NCBI GenBank assembly: GCA_963590525.1
Contig: CAVAPV010000005.1
Location: forward strand, 1-58,306
Source of the DNA: W2P13-069 sp963590525
GTDB lineage: Bacteria > Actinomycetota > Coriobacteriia > Coriobacteriales > QAMH01
Length of the DNA stretch: 58,306 nucleotides
Reading direction: 5' to 3'
Shown: one piece after another, positions 45,768 to 54,860 of the stretch
Numbering within the stretch: the first letter of the stretch is position 1
Layout of the letters: each line of letters starts with the position of its first letter
The notes under the pieces: generated by a model
What the model was told of the DNA's origin: nothing
What the model saw: the letters and a program-made list of their open reading frames with translations, nothing else
Databases searched by the model: none
Program-made: the position numbers and the translations under genes

Positions 45768-47306
45768 CTAGCCCAAAGACATGAAGTACTCCAGCCCGTC
45801 GCCCTCTGCGCCATCTGCCACAAAGGTCTTGAGCTTGAGATGATCGTAGATGTAGGTGCGATCGGTGCCTTCCATCTGCACGGTAACACCGTCTTCACGC
45901 GTTTTGATCAACGTAAAGCAGCTGTCTGCATCTTTGGTCTTCTTGGGCGCGCCCAAAAGCTCCACCAGATTGCCTACCAGCCCCTCGCGCACAAGCAGCG
46001 CCTGAGCCTGGGTGCTCGCGTCTTGGTTGTAGGCACCTGCGGCATCAAAGACAGCAAGTTTGCCCGACACCAAGCATGGCCCCGTAGCCAAGGCGCCGTT
46101 TTCCAGATAGCAGCGCTTATCTGCGCCTTCTCCAGTCCATCCGCCTTGGGCCTTGCCCTTGGCGCTTACCTGGTATGCGACTCCGTTTAATTTGACGATA
46201 CGCGTCGCAGACCCCGTGAGCAGCTTGCAGTTGCTGCCAAAGACGTAATAGGCCTTCTTGCCGTTCTTCTTGACCTTGACCGATCCGCTCACGGCCTTGC
46301 CGTTGCTGCCAAAGTAATAGGTTGCCTTCTTGTTGGTAACCCAGACGGACTTGCATTTCTTGCCGTTTTTGTACCAGTACAAAGCGCCCGAGCTCTTGAT
46401 CAAGCCGTTTTTACCGGTCTTGTTGCTTACGTTTTCCTTCTTGTTGAGGTCGCCCGGTTTGACGCCCGTGTAGGTAGAGGTCGTATAGCCGTTTGAGTAG
46501 CTGGGGACCTTGAGCTTGACTACCGCCTGAAGGTAAGCGCCATGGTAGCCGTAGTACTTGGACCAGCTTTTTGCCTCGCAAAACAGCGGATCGTAGTACT
46601 TGCCGTTGATGCGCGCCACCCCGTGAGAGTCGTAGTAAGCAGAGTCAACGCCCACTGCCACGTTTTTGTAGCCAGCTGCAAGGCACAGATAGGCAAACGC
46701 GCAAGGATCCGAGACGCAGTCGCCCATCCTAAAGCCGTTCTTGCGCTTGACAAAGTGGTCGTTGGCAAAGGTAGCTGTCCAGCCCGCCTTGTTCTTGAAC
46801 TTGCGGTACTGCTCGTAGTAGCCCTTGTTGACCCACTTCATGCACTTGTACATCTTGGTGCTCATAGAGTCGCTTTTCTTGACGATGCCCTTGAGCTCTT
46901 TGCGCGCATACAAAAGTGTCTGGTACTCCTTGGCCGCGTACTTGGCCATCTTGACGCCCGTTGGCTTGTAGAAGGTCTTGCCTTTCTTGTAGGCCTCCAT
47001 CACACCTTTGCTGTTGCTGTAGATGGTAAGCCCGTCTACCTTGGAGGTATTGCGTTTGAGTTTGCCCTTGCTGTTAAAGCAATAGTAGGCATGCCCGATC
47101 TTTTGGATGCCCGTTACCTTGACGCCATCTTTGTAATAGCAGGTCTTGTTCTTTTGCCAGCCGGACAACTGCTCTGACGGCGTGGGCGTCACGGGCGCCT
47201 GCCCATCTGCCATAGCAGCACCCGGTGCAATGCACACCACAGCCAGCACCGCAGCAACCAAAGCGCCTCGCATGGCAACATGCGCGCCAGTCTTTTTAAA
47301 TCCCAT
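45768..47306 (-). CDS. secreted cell-wall-binding transglutaminase-like protein
   Basis: 512 residues with a signal peptide (cleavage probably after AAMA-D near 33). Residues 49-115 and about 295-415 are wall-binding-type repeats with GWQKNKTCYYKDG-like and YWYKNGKK/YYFGSNGKAVSG units. Between them lies a transglutaminase-like core with a plausible catalytic triad: C197 (GDCVSDP), H228 (DSHGVARING) and D239 (YYDP). The C-terminal ~90 residues are a separate small domain. It is extracellular and probably cross-links or cleaves peptide bonds. GGGAG precedes the ATG. It lies 98 bp after the dltX-like gene on the same strand, so it may belong to the envelope transcript. Confidence 0.82.
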   Translation of the reverse strand: MGFKKTGAHVAMRGALVAAVLAVVCIAPGAAMADGQAPVTPTPSEQLSGWQKNKTCYYKDGVKVTGIQKIGHAYYCFNSKGKLKRNTSKVDGLTIYSNSKGVMEAYKKGKTFYKPTGVKMAKYAAKEYQTLLYARKELKGIVKKSDSMSTKMYKCMKWVNKGYYEQYRKFKNKAGWTATFANDHFVKRKNGFRMGDCVSDPCAFAYLCLAAGYKNVAVGVDSAYYDSHGVARINGKYYDPLFCEAKSWSKYYGYHGAYLQAVVKLKVPSYSNGYTTSTYTGVKPGDLNKKENVSNKTGKNGLIKSSGALYWYKNGKKCKSVWVTNKKATYYFGSNGKAVSGSVKVKKNGKKAYYVFGSNCKLLTGSATRIVKLNGVAYQVSAKGKAQGGWTGEGADKRCYLENGALATGPCLVSGKLAVFDAAGAYNQDASTQAQALLVREGLVGNLVELLGAPKKTKDADSCFTLIKTREDGVTVQMEGTDRTYIYDHLKLKTFVADGAEGDGLEYFMSLG

Positions 47307-47403
47307 GTTTACTTCTCCCTATCAAACGGCCCTGCGATGCGCCTGCTTGAGTGAGAAACCTGCATCAAGCGCGCCGTCATCGCCAACGGCCAAATCCCAA
47401 AGC

Positions 47404-47589
47404 CTAGAACTGGCTGTAGACAAAGTCCGCGCTGCCAGAAAGCCCGCTAAAGACGACAAACCACAACGTGAGCGACAAAGCAGCGGCAACGACAACAGCC
47501 ACGCCGACCCCCGTTGCAAAACCATGCCTGCGCGTCCAAGCAGATGCGCGCTCCCTAAGGCTGGGCTTGCTGTTATCTCTCGTTGGCAT
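47404..47589 (-). CDS. dltX: DltX-like small membrane protein
   Basis: 61 residues: a basic N-terminus, one hydrophobic helix (about 25-48, VGVAVVVAAALSLTLWFVVF) and the C-terminal motif ADFVYSQF. DltX proteins of Firmicutes are about 50 residues with one helix and end in a conserved FIYNEF-type motif that contacts the D-alanylation machinery; the ending here fits that pattern. ATG at 47589 has GAGGAGG upstream and overlaps dltD by 17 nt. In Firmicutes dltX usually precedes dltA; here it ends the operon, and it is easily missed by gene callers. Identification rests on motif and context. Confidence 0.72.
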   Translation of the reverse strand: MPTRDNSKPSLRERASAWTRRHGFATGVGVAVVVAAALSLTLWFVVFSGLSGSADFVYSQF

Positions 47590-48721
47590 AAGAGACGATC
47601 GCCTCCTCGACATCGATCCAGCCCGTCCATCCAAAGTGGACGTTGTCAAACAAGAAGCCCTTCTCGTACTCCTTGTCGCTAAAGTCCGCGTATTGCACGC
47701 CCTGCTTTTTGCAGATAGAGCGGATGCGCTCATAGCAGGCCTCACGATCGCTCTTGCTGATGCCCTCCCAGTCGTAGAAGCTGCCGTGAACGGGGCTTAT
47801 CACCACAAGCGGCTCGATGCCGCACTCGCGGCACACCTTGCAAAAGAAGGTGAAGTCGTCGTACTCGGGCGTGTCTTTGAACCTCTCGCCCGCCTGCTTG
47901 TCCTTGAGGCGCTCTTTGTCTGACGCGATGTTCTTGCTGTAGAAGCTGTCGAGCATGCCCCACTCGTTGGTCGAGGCTGTCTGCGCGTCTGCCTGGGCCT
48001 GATCGCGCAGCTCGTCAAAGCTGGGGGTCTCATCGGCAGCAACCTTGTCGTGATAGTAAATGCCGCCTTCTCTGACCTCTTGCAGGTCCTTACGGCAAGA
48101 CAGGTCGTCTATTGCCGCGAGCGCAGCATCGTTGAGCACGTCAACCGGCGTGTCCTTGCCTGCGGCGTTGATAGTCGTGTCATCGATACCCAGCTCTGCC
48201 AGGCGGCGGGCAACATAGGACTTGGAGCCCTTGCTGATGTTGGGGTTGCTGCAAAACTCCCGGTAAAGGCTGTAAGAGAATCTCAGCTTGAAAGTCTCTG
48301 CATCCATGCCGCCGTCTTTGAACCAAGTGGGGCTGACGATGATAACAGCCTTGCCGTCTTGCACGGTTGGTGCGTAGGCACCTGCTGCGATGGCATGCCA
48401 CAGGCTTTGGTCAAAGGCCTCGCCCACAAAGTTGACGTCGACCCCGTAGTCGTAACCGCCCAAGATAGCGGCTGGAACCTGCGGGATAGTCGACGCGGTG
48501 GTGGACAGCTCGCTCGATCCAAAGAGCAGGATGCTATCGGCTGCATCTGCCGCGGTGTTAAACGCCACGCTGGAGCTTTTGGCACCGGAGCACTCGTAGT
48601 TGTAGATGCGCCCGGTGGCAACACGGTCTTGCGACGGCAGCGCCAGCTCTAGCGCTGCCACGCCGCAGCCAAACGCCAAGACGCCCGCGATGACGCCGCC
48701 CAAAAGCACTTTGGTGCTCAT
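47573..48721 (-). CDS. dltD: D-alanyl transfer protein DltD
   Basis: 382 residues with an N-terminal membrane helix (VLLGGVIAGVLAFGCGVAALE) and an SGNH-hydrolase-like extracellular domain: catalytic Ser in FGSSELS, and Asp/His in LFDNVHFGWTGW. It acts in the last step of D-alanylation of teichoic acids. Start ATG 48721 with AAGGGA upstream; ATG 48742 and TTG 48751 are alternatives. It follows dltC by 15-36 bp. Its 3' end overlaps the dltX-like gene. Confidence 0.93.
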   Translation of the reverse strand: MSTKVLLGGVIAGVLAFGCGVAALELALPSQDRVATGRIYNYECSGAKSSSVAFNTAADAADSILLFGSSELSTTASTIPQVPAAILGGYDYGVDVNFVGEAFDQSLWHAIAAGAYAPTVQDGKAVIIVSPTWFKDGGMDAETFKLRFSYSLYREFCSNPNISKGSKSYVARRLAELGIDDTTINAAGKDTPVDVLNDAALAAIDDLSCRKDLQEVREGGIYYHDKVAADETPSFDELRDQAQADAQTASTNEWGMLDSFYSKNIASDKERLKDKQAGERFKDTPEYDDFTFFCKVCRECGIEPLVVISPVHGSFYDWEGISKSDREACYERIRSICKKQGVQYADFSDKEYEKGFLFDNVHFGWTGWIDVEEAIVSYANER

Positions 48722-48757
48722 ATGTCCCTTGTTAGCTGGCATCTGCCCCAAACCAAC

Positions 48758-49003
48758 CTACATACGCTCGATGATACGGGCGACGATCTTGTTGGGCGTG
48801 TTCATCTCGTCGCGCTCAAGCTCGGTAGGCGCGATTGCGACGCCAAACTCGTCTTCTACGCTCACCAAAAACTCGATTGCCGCCATAGAGTCAAACAGCC
48901 CCTCCTCGAACAAATCGAGGTCACGCTCGTCCCAAATGCAGCTGTCGCCGCAGATGTCCTCGACGAGCTGGAGGATCTTGTCTTCTGCTTGCTTGCTATC
49001 CAT
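48758..49003 (-). CDS. dltC: D-alanyl carrier protein DltC
   Basis: 81-residue acyl-carrier-type protein; S39 in LFDSMAAIEF is the phosphopantetheine site that carries D-alanine. ATG at 49003 overlaps the dltB stop by 8 nt, indicating coupling. Length and acidic character fit the family. Loaded by DltA and used by DltB. Confidence 0.95.
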   Translation of the reverse strand: MDSKQAEDKILQLVEDICGDSCIWDERDLDLFEEGLFDSMAAIEFLVSVEDEFGVAIAPTELERDEMNTPNKIVARIIERM

Positions 49004-50189
49004 TAAAAGCACCTGCCAATCCCTGTGTTACCTGACCACTAAACAATGCGAACCCAAAGAAGACGGCGACCATGGTGACAGCCCAGCTGCACACCTTGAA
49101 CCACGCCTCCTTCTTGTGCTTCTTGTAGAACTTTGATTTGCGCTGGAACAGCTCGCAGCCGCTCAAGAGCAAGCCGTGATAGATGCCGTAGACCACATAA
49201 TCCACGGTGATGCCATGCCAGAAGCCCATGAGCGTCATGTTGCACATGTAGCCTGCGCACGCCGTGTAGACGCGCTCTTTGAAGACCTTGCGCTTGATGC
49301 AGGCTTTGGAAACGCGCATGAAGACGTAGTCGCGCAGCCAATACGACAAGGTGATGTGCCAGCGGTTCCAAAAATCCTTGATGTCGATGGAGGCAAAGGG
49401 CGCGTTGAAGTTGCGGGGCACCTCGATGCCCAAAGCCGCGCCGATGCCCATGGCCATAAAACTGTAGCCGGCAAAGTCAAAGAAGAGGAACAAGCCGTAG
49501 CACAGCGCTTGGACCAGCTGGCTCGAAACAGCGGCGCCAACGCTGGCGGTGCCTATGGTCTGCGGGGCAAACCACTGCAGCCACTGGAAGAACATCGCAA
49601 AGACAAAGCTGTAGACCACGCCCGCCACAAACCATGCAGCGCCGCGAGCGAGCAAGCTGCGGTACTCGCTGCCGCCCAAAGGCTGCTCCATCTGAACGCA
49701 AAAATCGCGGCTGCGCATGATGGGGCCGCTTGTGAAGACGGGAAAGAACAGTAGGAAGTAGATGAAGTCAAAGGGCCTGAGTTTGGCGATGAGGCCATCG
49801 CGGATCTCTATAAGCACCTGGACGGTCTTAAACGACAGGTAGCTGATGCCTATAAAGCCCAAGAGGTTGGCGTCAAAGACGGCCGAGACCTTGGCGCAGA
49901 TCAAAGGCAGCAAGGCCACGAGCAGGGCGACCCTGTACAGTGTCACCTTGTGAGCAGCGTCTTTTTCAAAGAGCTTGAAGGTAAACGCCGTGGTAGCGCA
50001 TGAGACGGCCAAAAACACGCCAAAGAAGGCAGCGCCTTGCAGGTCTCTAAAAAACAGCAGCGCCAAGAAGACGACGCTTGCCAACAGACCGTAGACCTTG
50101 GGACGGCGCCCCAGGCAGCCTGAGATGACAGCCGGCACCAACGCAATGGCCACGAGTATGAAGAAGGCAGGCTCGGTGTAAAACGACAT
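48996..50189 (-). CDS. dltB: D-alanine transporter/transferase DltB (MBOAT)
   Basis: 397-residue multi-pass membrane protein of the MBOAT family. The family His lies in GFWHGITVDYVVYGIYHGLLL; conserved segments include FNAPFASIDIKDFWNRWHIT. It transfers D-alanine from DltC across the membrane to the acceptor polymer. It starts 14 bp after dltA and overlaps dltC by 8 nt. The dlt system in an actinobacterium suggests a teichoic- or lipoteichoic-acid-like polymer. Confidence 0.96.
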   Translation of the reverse strand: MSFYTEPAFFILVAIALVPAVISGCLGRRPKVYGLLASVVFLALLFFRDLQGAAFFGVFLAVSCATTAFTFKLFEKDAAHKVTLYRVALLVALLPLICAKVSAVFDANLLGFIGISYLSFKTVQVLIEIRDGLIAKLRPFDFIYFLLFFPVFTSGPIMRSRDFCVQMEQPLGGSEYRSLLARGAAWFVAGVVYSFVFAMFFQWLQWFAPQTIGTASVGAAVSSQLVQALCYGLFLFFDFAGYSFMAMGIGAALGIEVPRNFNAPFASIDIKDFWNRWHITLSYWLRDYVFMRVSKACIKRKVFKERVYTACAGYMCNMTLMGFWHGITVDYVVYGIYHGLLLSGCELFQRKSKFYKKHKKEAWFKVCSWAVTMVAVFFGFALFSGQVTQGLAGAFNG

Positions 50190-50203
50190 CTGACCCTGCC
50201 CGC

Positions 50204-51769
50204 CTAATCCGCGCGGCGCGCACTCGCGCCAGCAGCGGCAAGGGCCTTGCGATCGATCTTGCCGTTGACGTTGGTGGGAAGCTCGTCGTGGTAGGTAAAG
50301 GTGCGCGGCACCATGTAGGCGGGCAGCACCTCTTTGAGGGCCTCTTTAAGCGCCTTGGTGAGGTGGCGGTCGCCCACAGTGCCCTTAGCGCACACAACAT
50401 GCGCGGCTAGCGCCGTGTTGGAGCCGTTGCGGTTGACGGGCACCACAGCACACGATGCAACCTGGGGCAACGCGGCGAGGTTCTCCTCTATATCGCCTAG
50501 CTCGATGCGATAGCCGTTGACCTTGAGCTGCAGATCAAAGCGGCCGCGGTACTGCAGCATTCCGTCTTCATCGATAAAGCCGGCATCCCCGGTGAGGTAG
50601 CACATGCGCTCGCGCCCCGCATGGTCATGCCGCATACCAAAGCACACCGCCGTCTTATCTGGCAGGCGATGGTAGCCGGCAGCGCAGGTCTCGCCCAAGA
50701 TGACGATCTCTCCCTCGGTGCCGCAAGGGGCCTCCTCGCCCGTTTGACGATCGATGATATGGATCTCGCTGTAGGGGCTTGCAGTGCCCACGGGCAGCGG
50801 ATCAGGACTTGCCGCCATCTCGGGCGTGATACGCACATCGGTCACCGCACCGCAGGTCTCTGTAGGGCCGTACAGGTTAATAAGCGCAACATCGTTGCCA
50901 AAGCGCTCGATAAACTGTGCCGCCGTGTGATTGAGCAAGGTCTCGCCGCACATGAGCGCAAGCTTGAGCTTGGGCAAAAGCTGCGGCCCAAAGGACGGGT
51001 CGGCCAGGCACATCGCCAAAAACGACGGCGTGGAGACCCAAACGGAGAGATCGGCCTTGGACAAAGCGTCAAAGGCCGTAGCCAGGCTTTTTTCTGCATG
51101 CTCGTCCAGGGCAAACATCGTATGGCCGTTGGGCGCTGCCAGAAGGAAGTCAAAAAGGCTCAAGTCAAAGGAGAACGGTGCGCGGTTAAAGCACACAAAG
51201 CCCTCGCCTTGGGGCAAAAGGCTTGAGAAATAACGGCTCGTGAGGTCGATGCTTTGAGCGCGCTGAGCCACGCCCTTGGGGGTTCCGGTAGAGCCGCTGG
51301 TAAAGAGGATGTACTGGATATCGTCATCCGCCACAGGGGAAAGCGTCTCGAGTTTGCTTTGATCGGCGGCAGCAGAACATGCAGCCGCAAGCTCCTGGGG
51401 CAAAACCTCGCGCACGCCGTCGACTGCGCTCAGCTGCCCAAGCGGCGCCACAGTGCACAAAACGTAAGGGTCATCGAGCTGCGAGACTATGGAGTCGATA
51501 CGCTGCTGCGGAAAACTCGTATCCAGGGGAACATAAGCGCCGCCACAGCGCATGATGGCAAACATGCACACGAGCATAAGCGGGTCTTTATGGCCGTAGA
51601 TGCACACCGGGCGGCCGGATTGCCCCTGGGCGTCAAGCCACACGGCCAAGCTGGCCGACTGGCTTGCCATAGCCCCGTAGCTTATGGACTGCCCAGCGCT
51701 GTTGGCAAAGAGCACGGCATCAGGGGTCTTGGCTGCCTGGCTCAAGACCTTGTCGAGAAACTCGCTCAT
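50204..51769 (-). CDS. dltA: D-alanine-carrier protein ligase DltA
   Basis: 521-residue adenylate-forming enzyme that activates D-alanine with ATP and loads it on DltC. The AMP-binding motif is ILFTSGSTGTPKGV, with LINLYGPTETCGAV, YLTGD and a C-terminal K in VNGKIDRKAL. ATG at 51769; AGGAG overlaps the stop of the upstream lipoprotein gene (gap 8 bp), so the lipoprotein and dlt genes are one transcript. Confidence 0.96.
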   Translation of the reverse strand: MSEFLDKVLSQAAKTPDAVLFANSAGQSISYGAMASQSASLAVWLDAQGQSGRPVCIYGHKDPLMLVCMFAIMRCGGAYVPLDTSFPQQRIDSIVSQLDDPYVLCTVAPLGQLSAVDGVREVLPQELAAACSAAADQSKLETLSPVADDDIQYILFTSGSTGTPKGVAQRAQSIDLTSRYFSSLLPQGEGFVCFNRAPFSFDLSLFDFLLAAPNGHTMFALDEHAEKSLATAFDALSKADLSVWVSTPSFLAMCLADPSFGPQLLPKLKLALMCGETLLNHTAAQFIERFGNDVALINLYGPTETCGAVTDVRITPEMAASPDPLPVGTASPYSEIHIIDRQTGEEAPCGTEGEIVILGETCAAGYHRLPDKTAVCFGMRHDHAGRERMCYLTGDAGFIDEDGMLQYRGRFDLQLKVNGYRIELGDIEENLAALPQVASCAVVPVNRNGSNTALAAHVVCAKGTVGDRHLTKALKEALKEVLPAYMVPRTFTYHDELPTNVNGKIDRKALAAAGASARRAD

Positions 51770-51777
51770 ATCTGCTC

Positions 51778-52758
51778 CTAGAATGCGTCGGAGTCGCAGG
51801 CAGGCGTATCGGATCCGCTACCGCCGCCAGAGCTACTACCGCCGCTACTGCTGCCGCCGGAGTTGCCACCTGAAGATCCACCGCTGCTACTGCCGCCGCT
51901 ATTGTGGCTGCCCGAAGAGCTGCTAGAGCCATGGCCGCCAGAGCTGGAGCCACCAGCAGAAGACCCTCCAGAGCTGCCAGAACCAGAAGAGCCAGACGAA
52001 TAACTCGAGGAGCTGCTCTGCTGCGCTGCCGCAGCCTCGGCAGCAGCTGCGGCCTTGGCTTGGGCTTCTTTCTTCTCTTTCTTGAGCTTCTTGAGCTTGG
52101 CTTGGGCCTTAACCAGAGCTTTGTGGTTATCCACGAGCTCCTTTTGCTCTTTGGTTAGCTTCTTATAGGCTTTGGCAGCCGCATCGATGGCCTTCTCTTT
52201 GGCAAGCGTCACCTTGCCGATAGCATCGATCTTTGAAGCGACCTTGTCTGCGGCCTTTTGGTCGGCAGAGGCCTTTGCCTCTGCGGCGGCGCGACTAGCC
52301 AAGAGCTCTTGCTCGGCTGCAAGCGTGTTTACAGCAGAGCCATCCTGAGCGGTGTAGACAAGGTAGGCCAGATCTAAGTCGTAGTCGTAGGCAAGCTCTA
52401 CCTTGCTGCCCAAGGAGGGGATATCGATATCATGCAGCTCGAAGCTCGACCCATCGGTGCAGTTGACGAGCACGTCGACCTTGCCTTCAAAAGGCAGGTT
52501 GAGTTGGGCATCGTCTCCGTTGGCCCAAATCACCTGATCGACGCTGAGGGCCTGGTAGCCACCATCGCCGCTTGCTGCTTTAACAGAGACAGACTCGATG
52601 TCTTTGCCCATCACATCGGTGAGGACAACGGATGCCTTGCTCAGGCTGCTGTCACCGTAAACCGCCTGCTGAACCGCAGCGCAACCGCCCATCGCGGCTG
52701 CGAGCGCCACACAGCAAGCCGCACTGGCAAGCTTTATGTACACGGTCTTTTTGGACAT
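51778..52758 (-). CDS. lipoprotein with Lys-rich helix and Ser/Gly-rich tail
   Basis: 326 residues, family not recognised. Signal peptide of lipoprotein type: hydrophobic stretch then MGGC with the lipid-acceptor C26. A beta-rich domain (about 40-150) is followed by a long Ala/Lys-rich helical segment (about 165-260) and a Ser/Gly low-complexity tail of ~75 residues ending CDSDAF. Start ATG at 52758 with GAGGAG upstream, overlapping the stop of the preceding gene. It sits between a transglutaminase-like gene and dltA in one operon, so it may support D-alanylation or wall polymer binding. The tail codons are repetitive. Confidence 0.75.
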   Translation of the reverse strand: MSKKTVYIKLASAACCVALAAAMGGCAAVQQAVYGDSSLSKASVVLTDVMGKDIESVSVKAASGDGGYQALSVDQVIWANGDDAQLNLPFEGKVDVLVNCTDGSSFELHDIDIPSLGSKVELAYDYDLDLAYLVYTAQDGSAVNTLAAEQELLASRAAAEAKASADQKAADKVASKIDAIGKVTLAKEKAIDAAAKAYKKLTKEQKELVDNHKALVKAQAKLKKLKKEKKEAQAKAAAAAEAAAAQQSSSSSYSSGSSGSGSSGGSSAGGSSSGGHGSSSSSGSHNSGGSSSGGSSGGNSGGSSSGGSSSGGGSGSDTPACDSDAF

Positions 52759-52762
52759 GGAG

Positions 52763-53944
52763 CTAGATCTCCTCTGCAGCGCTGGTGGCATAGCCGTAGC
52801 CGGTAAAGACGTGATCCTCATACGTCTTGTTGTAGTCGTTTATCTCGTCTTTGGTAAAGCCAAAGGTCCTGATCTGAATGGTATAGACCTTAACTTTGCC
52901 GTCCGCGTCCTTCTCTTCCACGTACTTGCCGCTGGCATCCTTGACAGGTTTGCCGTTTTCATCAAACACGAGCTTGGTTTGATTCACAAAGGGAGTGTCT
53001 TTGTCGCCAACGATAGTGTCTTGCAGCTGCGGGTTCCAGATCTCTTCGCGGCCGTTGTCTTTAACCAGACACCAGCTGTTGGGGTTATAGACGCCGAGCT
53101 TGTTCTTGAGCTTGCCTGCAACAGGTGCAGCCTCATAGCCCATAAAACGCGCAACGTAGGTAAAGCCGGCAGTGTAGGTGTAGCAATCGCCCTTGCCATT
53201 GGCAAAAGCGGCTTTACCCTCTGTAAGCAGGCGCTTAGCAGGGTAGCTGTAACCCAACCCCGCACGGTCAGTTTCGGAATAGCTCATCATCTTGTTGAAG
53301 GCGTCAAAGGCGTCATCGAGCAAATCGCAACCCTTGGTAAGCGCGGCGATTTTTGCGTCTGTAGCCGCATCGCCCGTGAGGCCGTTGTAAAAGCCGCCTG
53401 CGTTGATGCAGGCAGCGCTCTTGGTTGCCTTGTAGCCGCTCATCGTCTTGTTCTTGGCAACAAGCTTTACCTGAACGGCGCTGATCGTCTTGCCTGAGAC
53501 CTTGGTGCCGGCAGCGTCGCCGTTTTTAGCCCAACCAAGCCAACCGTAACCGGGCGTGTAGGTGCGGTAATACACATCGAACTTCTTCTTGGCAGCGCCC
53601 GACAAGCTCACGCTCAAGGTCTGGGCAGCGGCACCGGGTGCGGCAACCTTTCCGTTCTTGTTTTTAGCCCATGTCGTAGCACTGGAGAGCTTGTAGGTCA
53701 CCGTGCCCTTGACACCGGAGAGAGTGGCCTTGATACCCGTCATGGCCTTTGCGTTTGCATTGGCTTTGCCAGCAGTTTTGCCCGCAGCCACAGCCTTGGC
53801 ATAAGAAGAGCCGTTGGCCACGCTCGTCTTGATGCCGGCAGCATGAGCATCTGCAGCGCCAGCCAGCATAAAACCTGCAGTAGCAAAAGCGCAGGCAACT
53901 GCCACTGCAGCAGTGCGGCGGCTTGTCAAAGAAACGCTATTCAT
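52763..53944 (-). CDS. secreted protein with degenerate transglutaminase-like domain
   Basis: 393 residues with a signal peptide (cleavage near AHA-A, 34-36). A wall-binding-like domain (about 70-165) shows ChW-type spacing, e.g. YYRTYTPGYGWLGWAKNG and ISAVQVKL. The transglutaminase-like core (about 200-320) keeps the Cys in KGDCYTYTAG (C254), but the usual H-x-W reads N289-S-W and the usual D-P reads N304-P. Two of three catalytic residues thus seem replaced by Asn, so it may bind rather than catalyse. Start ATG at 53944 with GGGAG. First gene of the operon with the lipoprotein and dlt genes (gap 4 bp). The alignment is by eye. Confidence 0.78.
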   Translation of the reverse strand: MNSVSLTSRRTAAVAVACAFATAGFMLAGAADAHAAGIKTSVANGSSYAKAVAAGKTAGKANANAKAMTGIKATLSGVKGTVTYKLSSATTWAKNKNGKVAAPGAAAQTLSVSLSGAAKKKFDVYYRTYTPGYGWLGWAKNGDAAGTKVSGKTISAVQVKLVAKNKTMSGYKATKSAACINAGGFYNGLTGDAATDAKIAALTKGCDLLDDAFDAFNKMMSYSETDRAGLGYSYPAKRLLTEGKAAFANGKGDCYTYTAGFTYVARFMGYEAAPVAGKLKNKLGVYNPNSWCLVKDNGREEIWNPQLQDTIVGDKDTPFVNQTKLVFDENGKPVKDASGKYVEEKDADGKVKVYTIQIRTFGFTKDEINDYNKTYEDHVFTGYGYATSAAEEI

Positions 53945-54130
53945 CAAGATCGTCTCCCTTGTAGCGGTTTGTCCCCTTGCTGCTCCCATGCAGCGTATTA
54001 ACCTAGAACAATACCGCATATTAAAGGGGCATTAAACGCTCAAGGCCCAGGAGTTTTGACCAATGCGGCAGCAATGTTGCCCTCTGCTCGCCTCGAGCGC
54101 GCCGCGAACCATCGCCATAAGCGCAAAAAA

Positions 54131-54162
54131 GGCGAGACATCGGCAATATGCCGAGCCCCGCC
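54131..54162 (-). terminator. terminator of the DUF47 gene
   Basis: Outer GGCG(G)GGC/GTCTCGCC and inner TCGGCA/TGCCGA pairs form a branched stem, followed on the minus strand by TTTTTTGCGC. Confidence 0.7.
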
Positions 54163-54194
54163 CCTCTTTGGCAGCCGTTATGTCAATTGAGCCT

Positions 54195-54860
54195 CTAGGA
54201 GTTCTTCATCACCACAGTGGCAACCGTCGTGGCGATGTCTTCGCACATGTCGCAGACATCCTCTAGCGTGTTGATCATCTGCGCTTGGCCCAATGCATCG
54301 ATGCTCGTCATGCCAACAGCCTTGGCGTTGGCGTAGATGTCATGGACGGCGCGGATATAGAGCTGGTCTGCCTCGCGCTCGACGTCGTTGACCTTGATGA
54401 TGTAGGGCTTGACCGCACCGAGCTTCTTGAAGTTGTGGAACTGCACGCACAGTTCGTTAACCGCGCAGGTGGCGCGATGGGCCATCTTCATCATCTGGAT
54501 GACGTCGGGGTTGATGGCATGGACGTCAAACATGTACATGCGTTGCAAGACCTCGTCGAGGTCGTCGACCAGATCGTCGAGCTCCTCGGACATGACCATG
54601 ATGTCCTCGCGCTCGATAGGCGCCAGAAACTCCGTGGAAAGCGCATCGACGATACCGTGCCGCACAACATCCGAGGCCTCTTCTATCGCGTGGAGCTCCT
54701 CATAGCGCTGGATGACATGAGAGATATCCGGTTCACGGCCCTCGGCCACGATCTGAGCGTTTTTCTCCATGAACTTGACCAGCTCGCTGGCGTACTCGAC
54801 GGCGTGGTCGCTGATCTTAACAAACGCCTCAAAGTAGTCGAACTTTTGCTTTCGTGCCAT
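54195..54860 (-). CDS. DUF47 / PhoU-like protein
   Basis: 221 residues, all helical, of the DUF47 family (PhoU-like, YkaA type). Segments such as FDYFEAFVKISDHAVEYA, EEASDVVRHGIVDALSTEF and DEVLQRMYMFDVHAINPD fit. These proteins normally pair with a Pit-type phosphate transporter, thought to regulate or support it, but no pit gene is adjacent here. Start ATG at 54860 with AAAGG upstream; the frame extends further without support. Followed by a terminator. It may act on a transporter elsewhere. Confidence 0.88.
   Translation of the reverse strand: MARKQKFDYFEAFVKISDHAVEYASELVKFMEKNAQIVAEGREPDISHVIQRYEELHAIEEASDVVRHGIVDALSTEFLAPIEREDIMVMSEELDDLVDDLDEVLQRMYMFDVHAINPDVIQMMKMAHRATCAVNELCVQFHNFKKLGAVKPYIIKVNDVEREADQLYIRAVHDIYANAKAVGMTSIDALGQAQMINTLEDVCDMCEDIATTVATVVMKNS

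Noticed and set aside
51778..52020. Ser/Gly-rich stretch as a DNA tandem repeat
   Set aside because: It is the low-complexity C-terminal tail of a lipoprotein; the repeats are short and irregular at DNA level.
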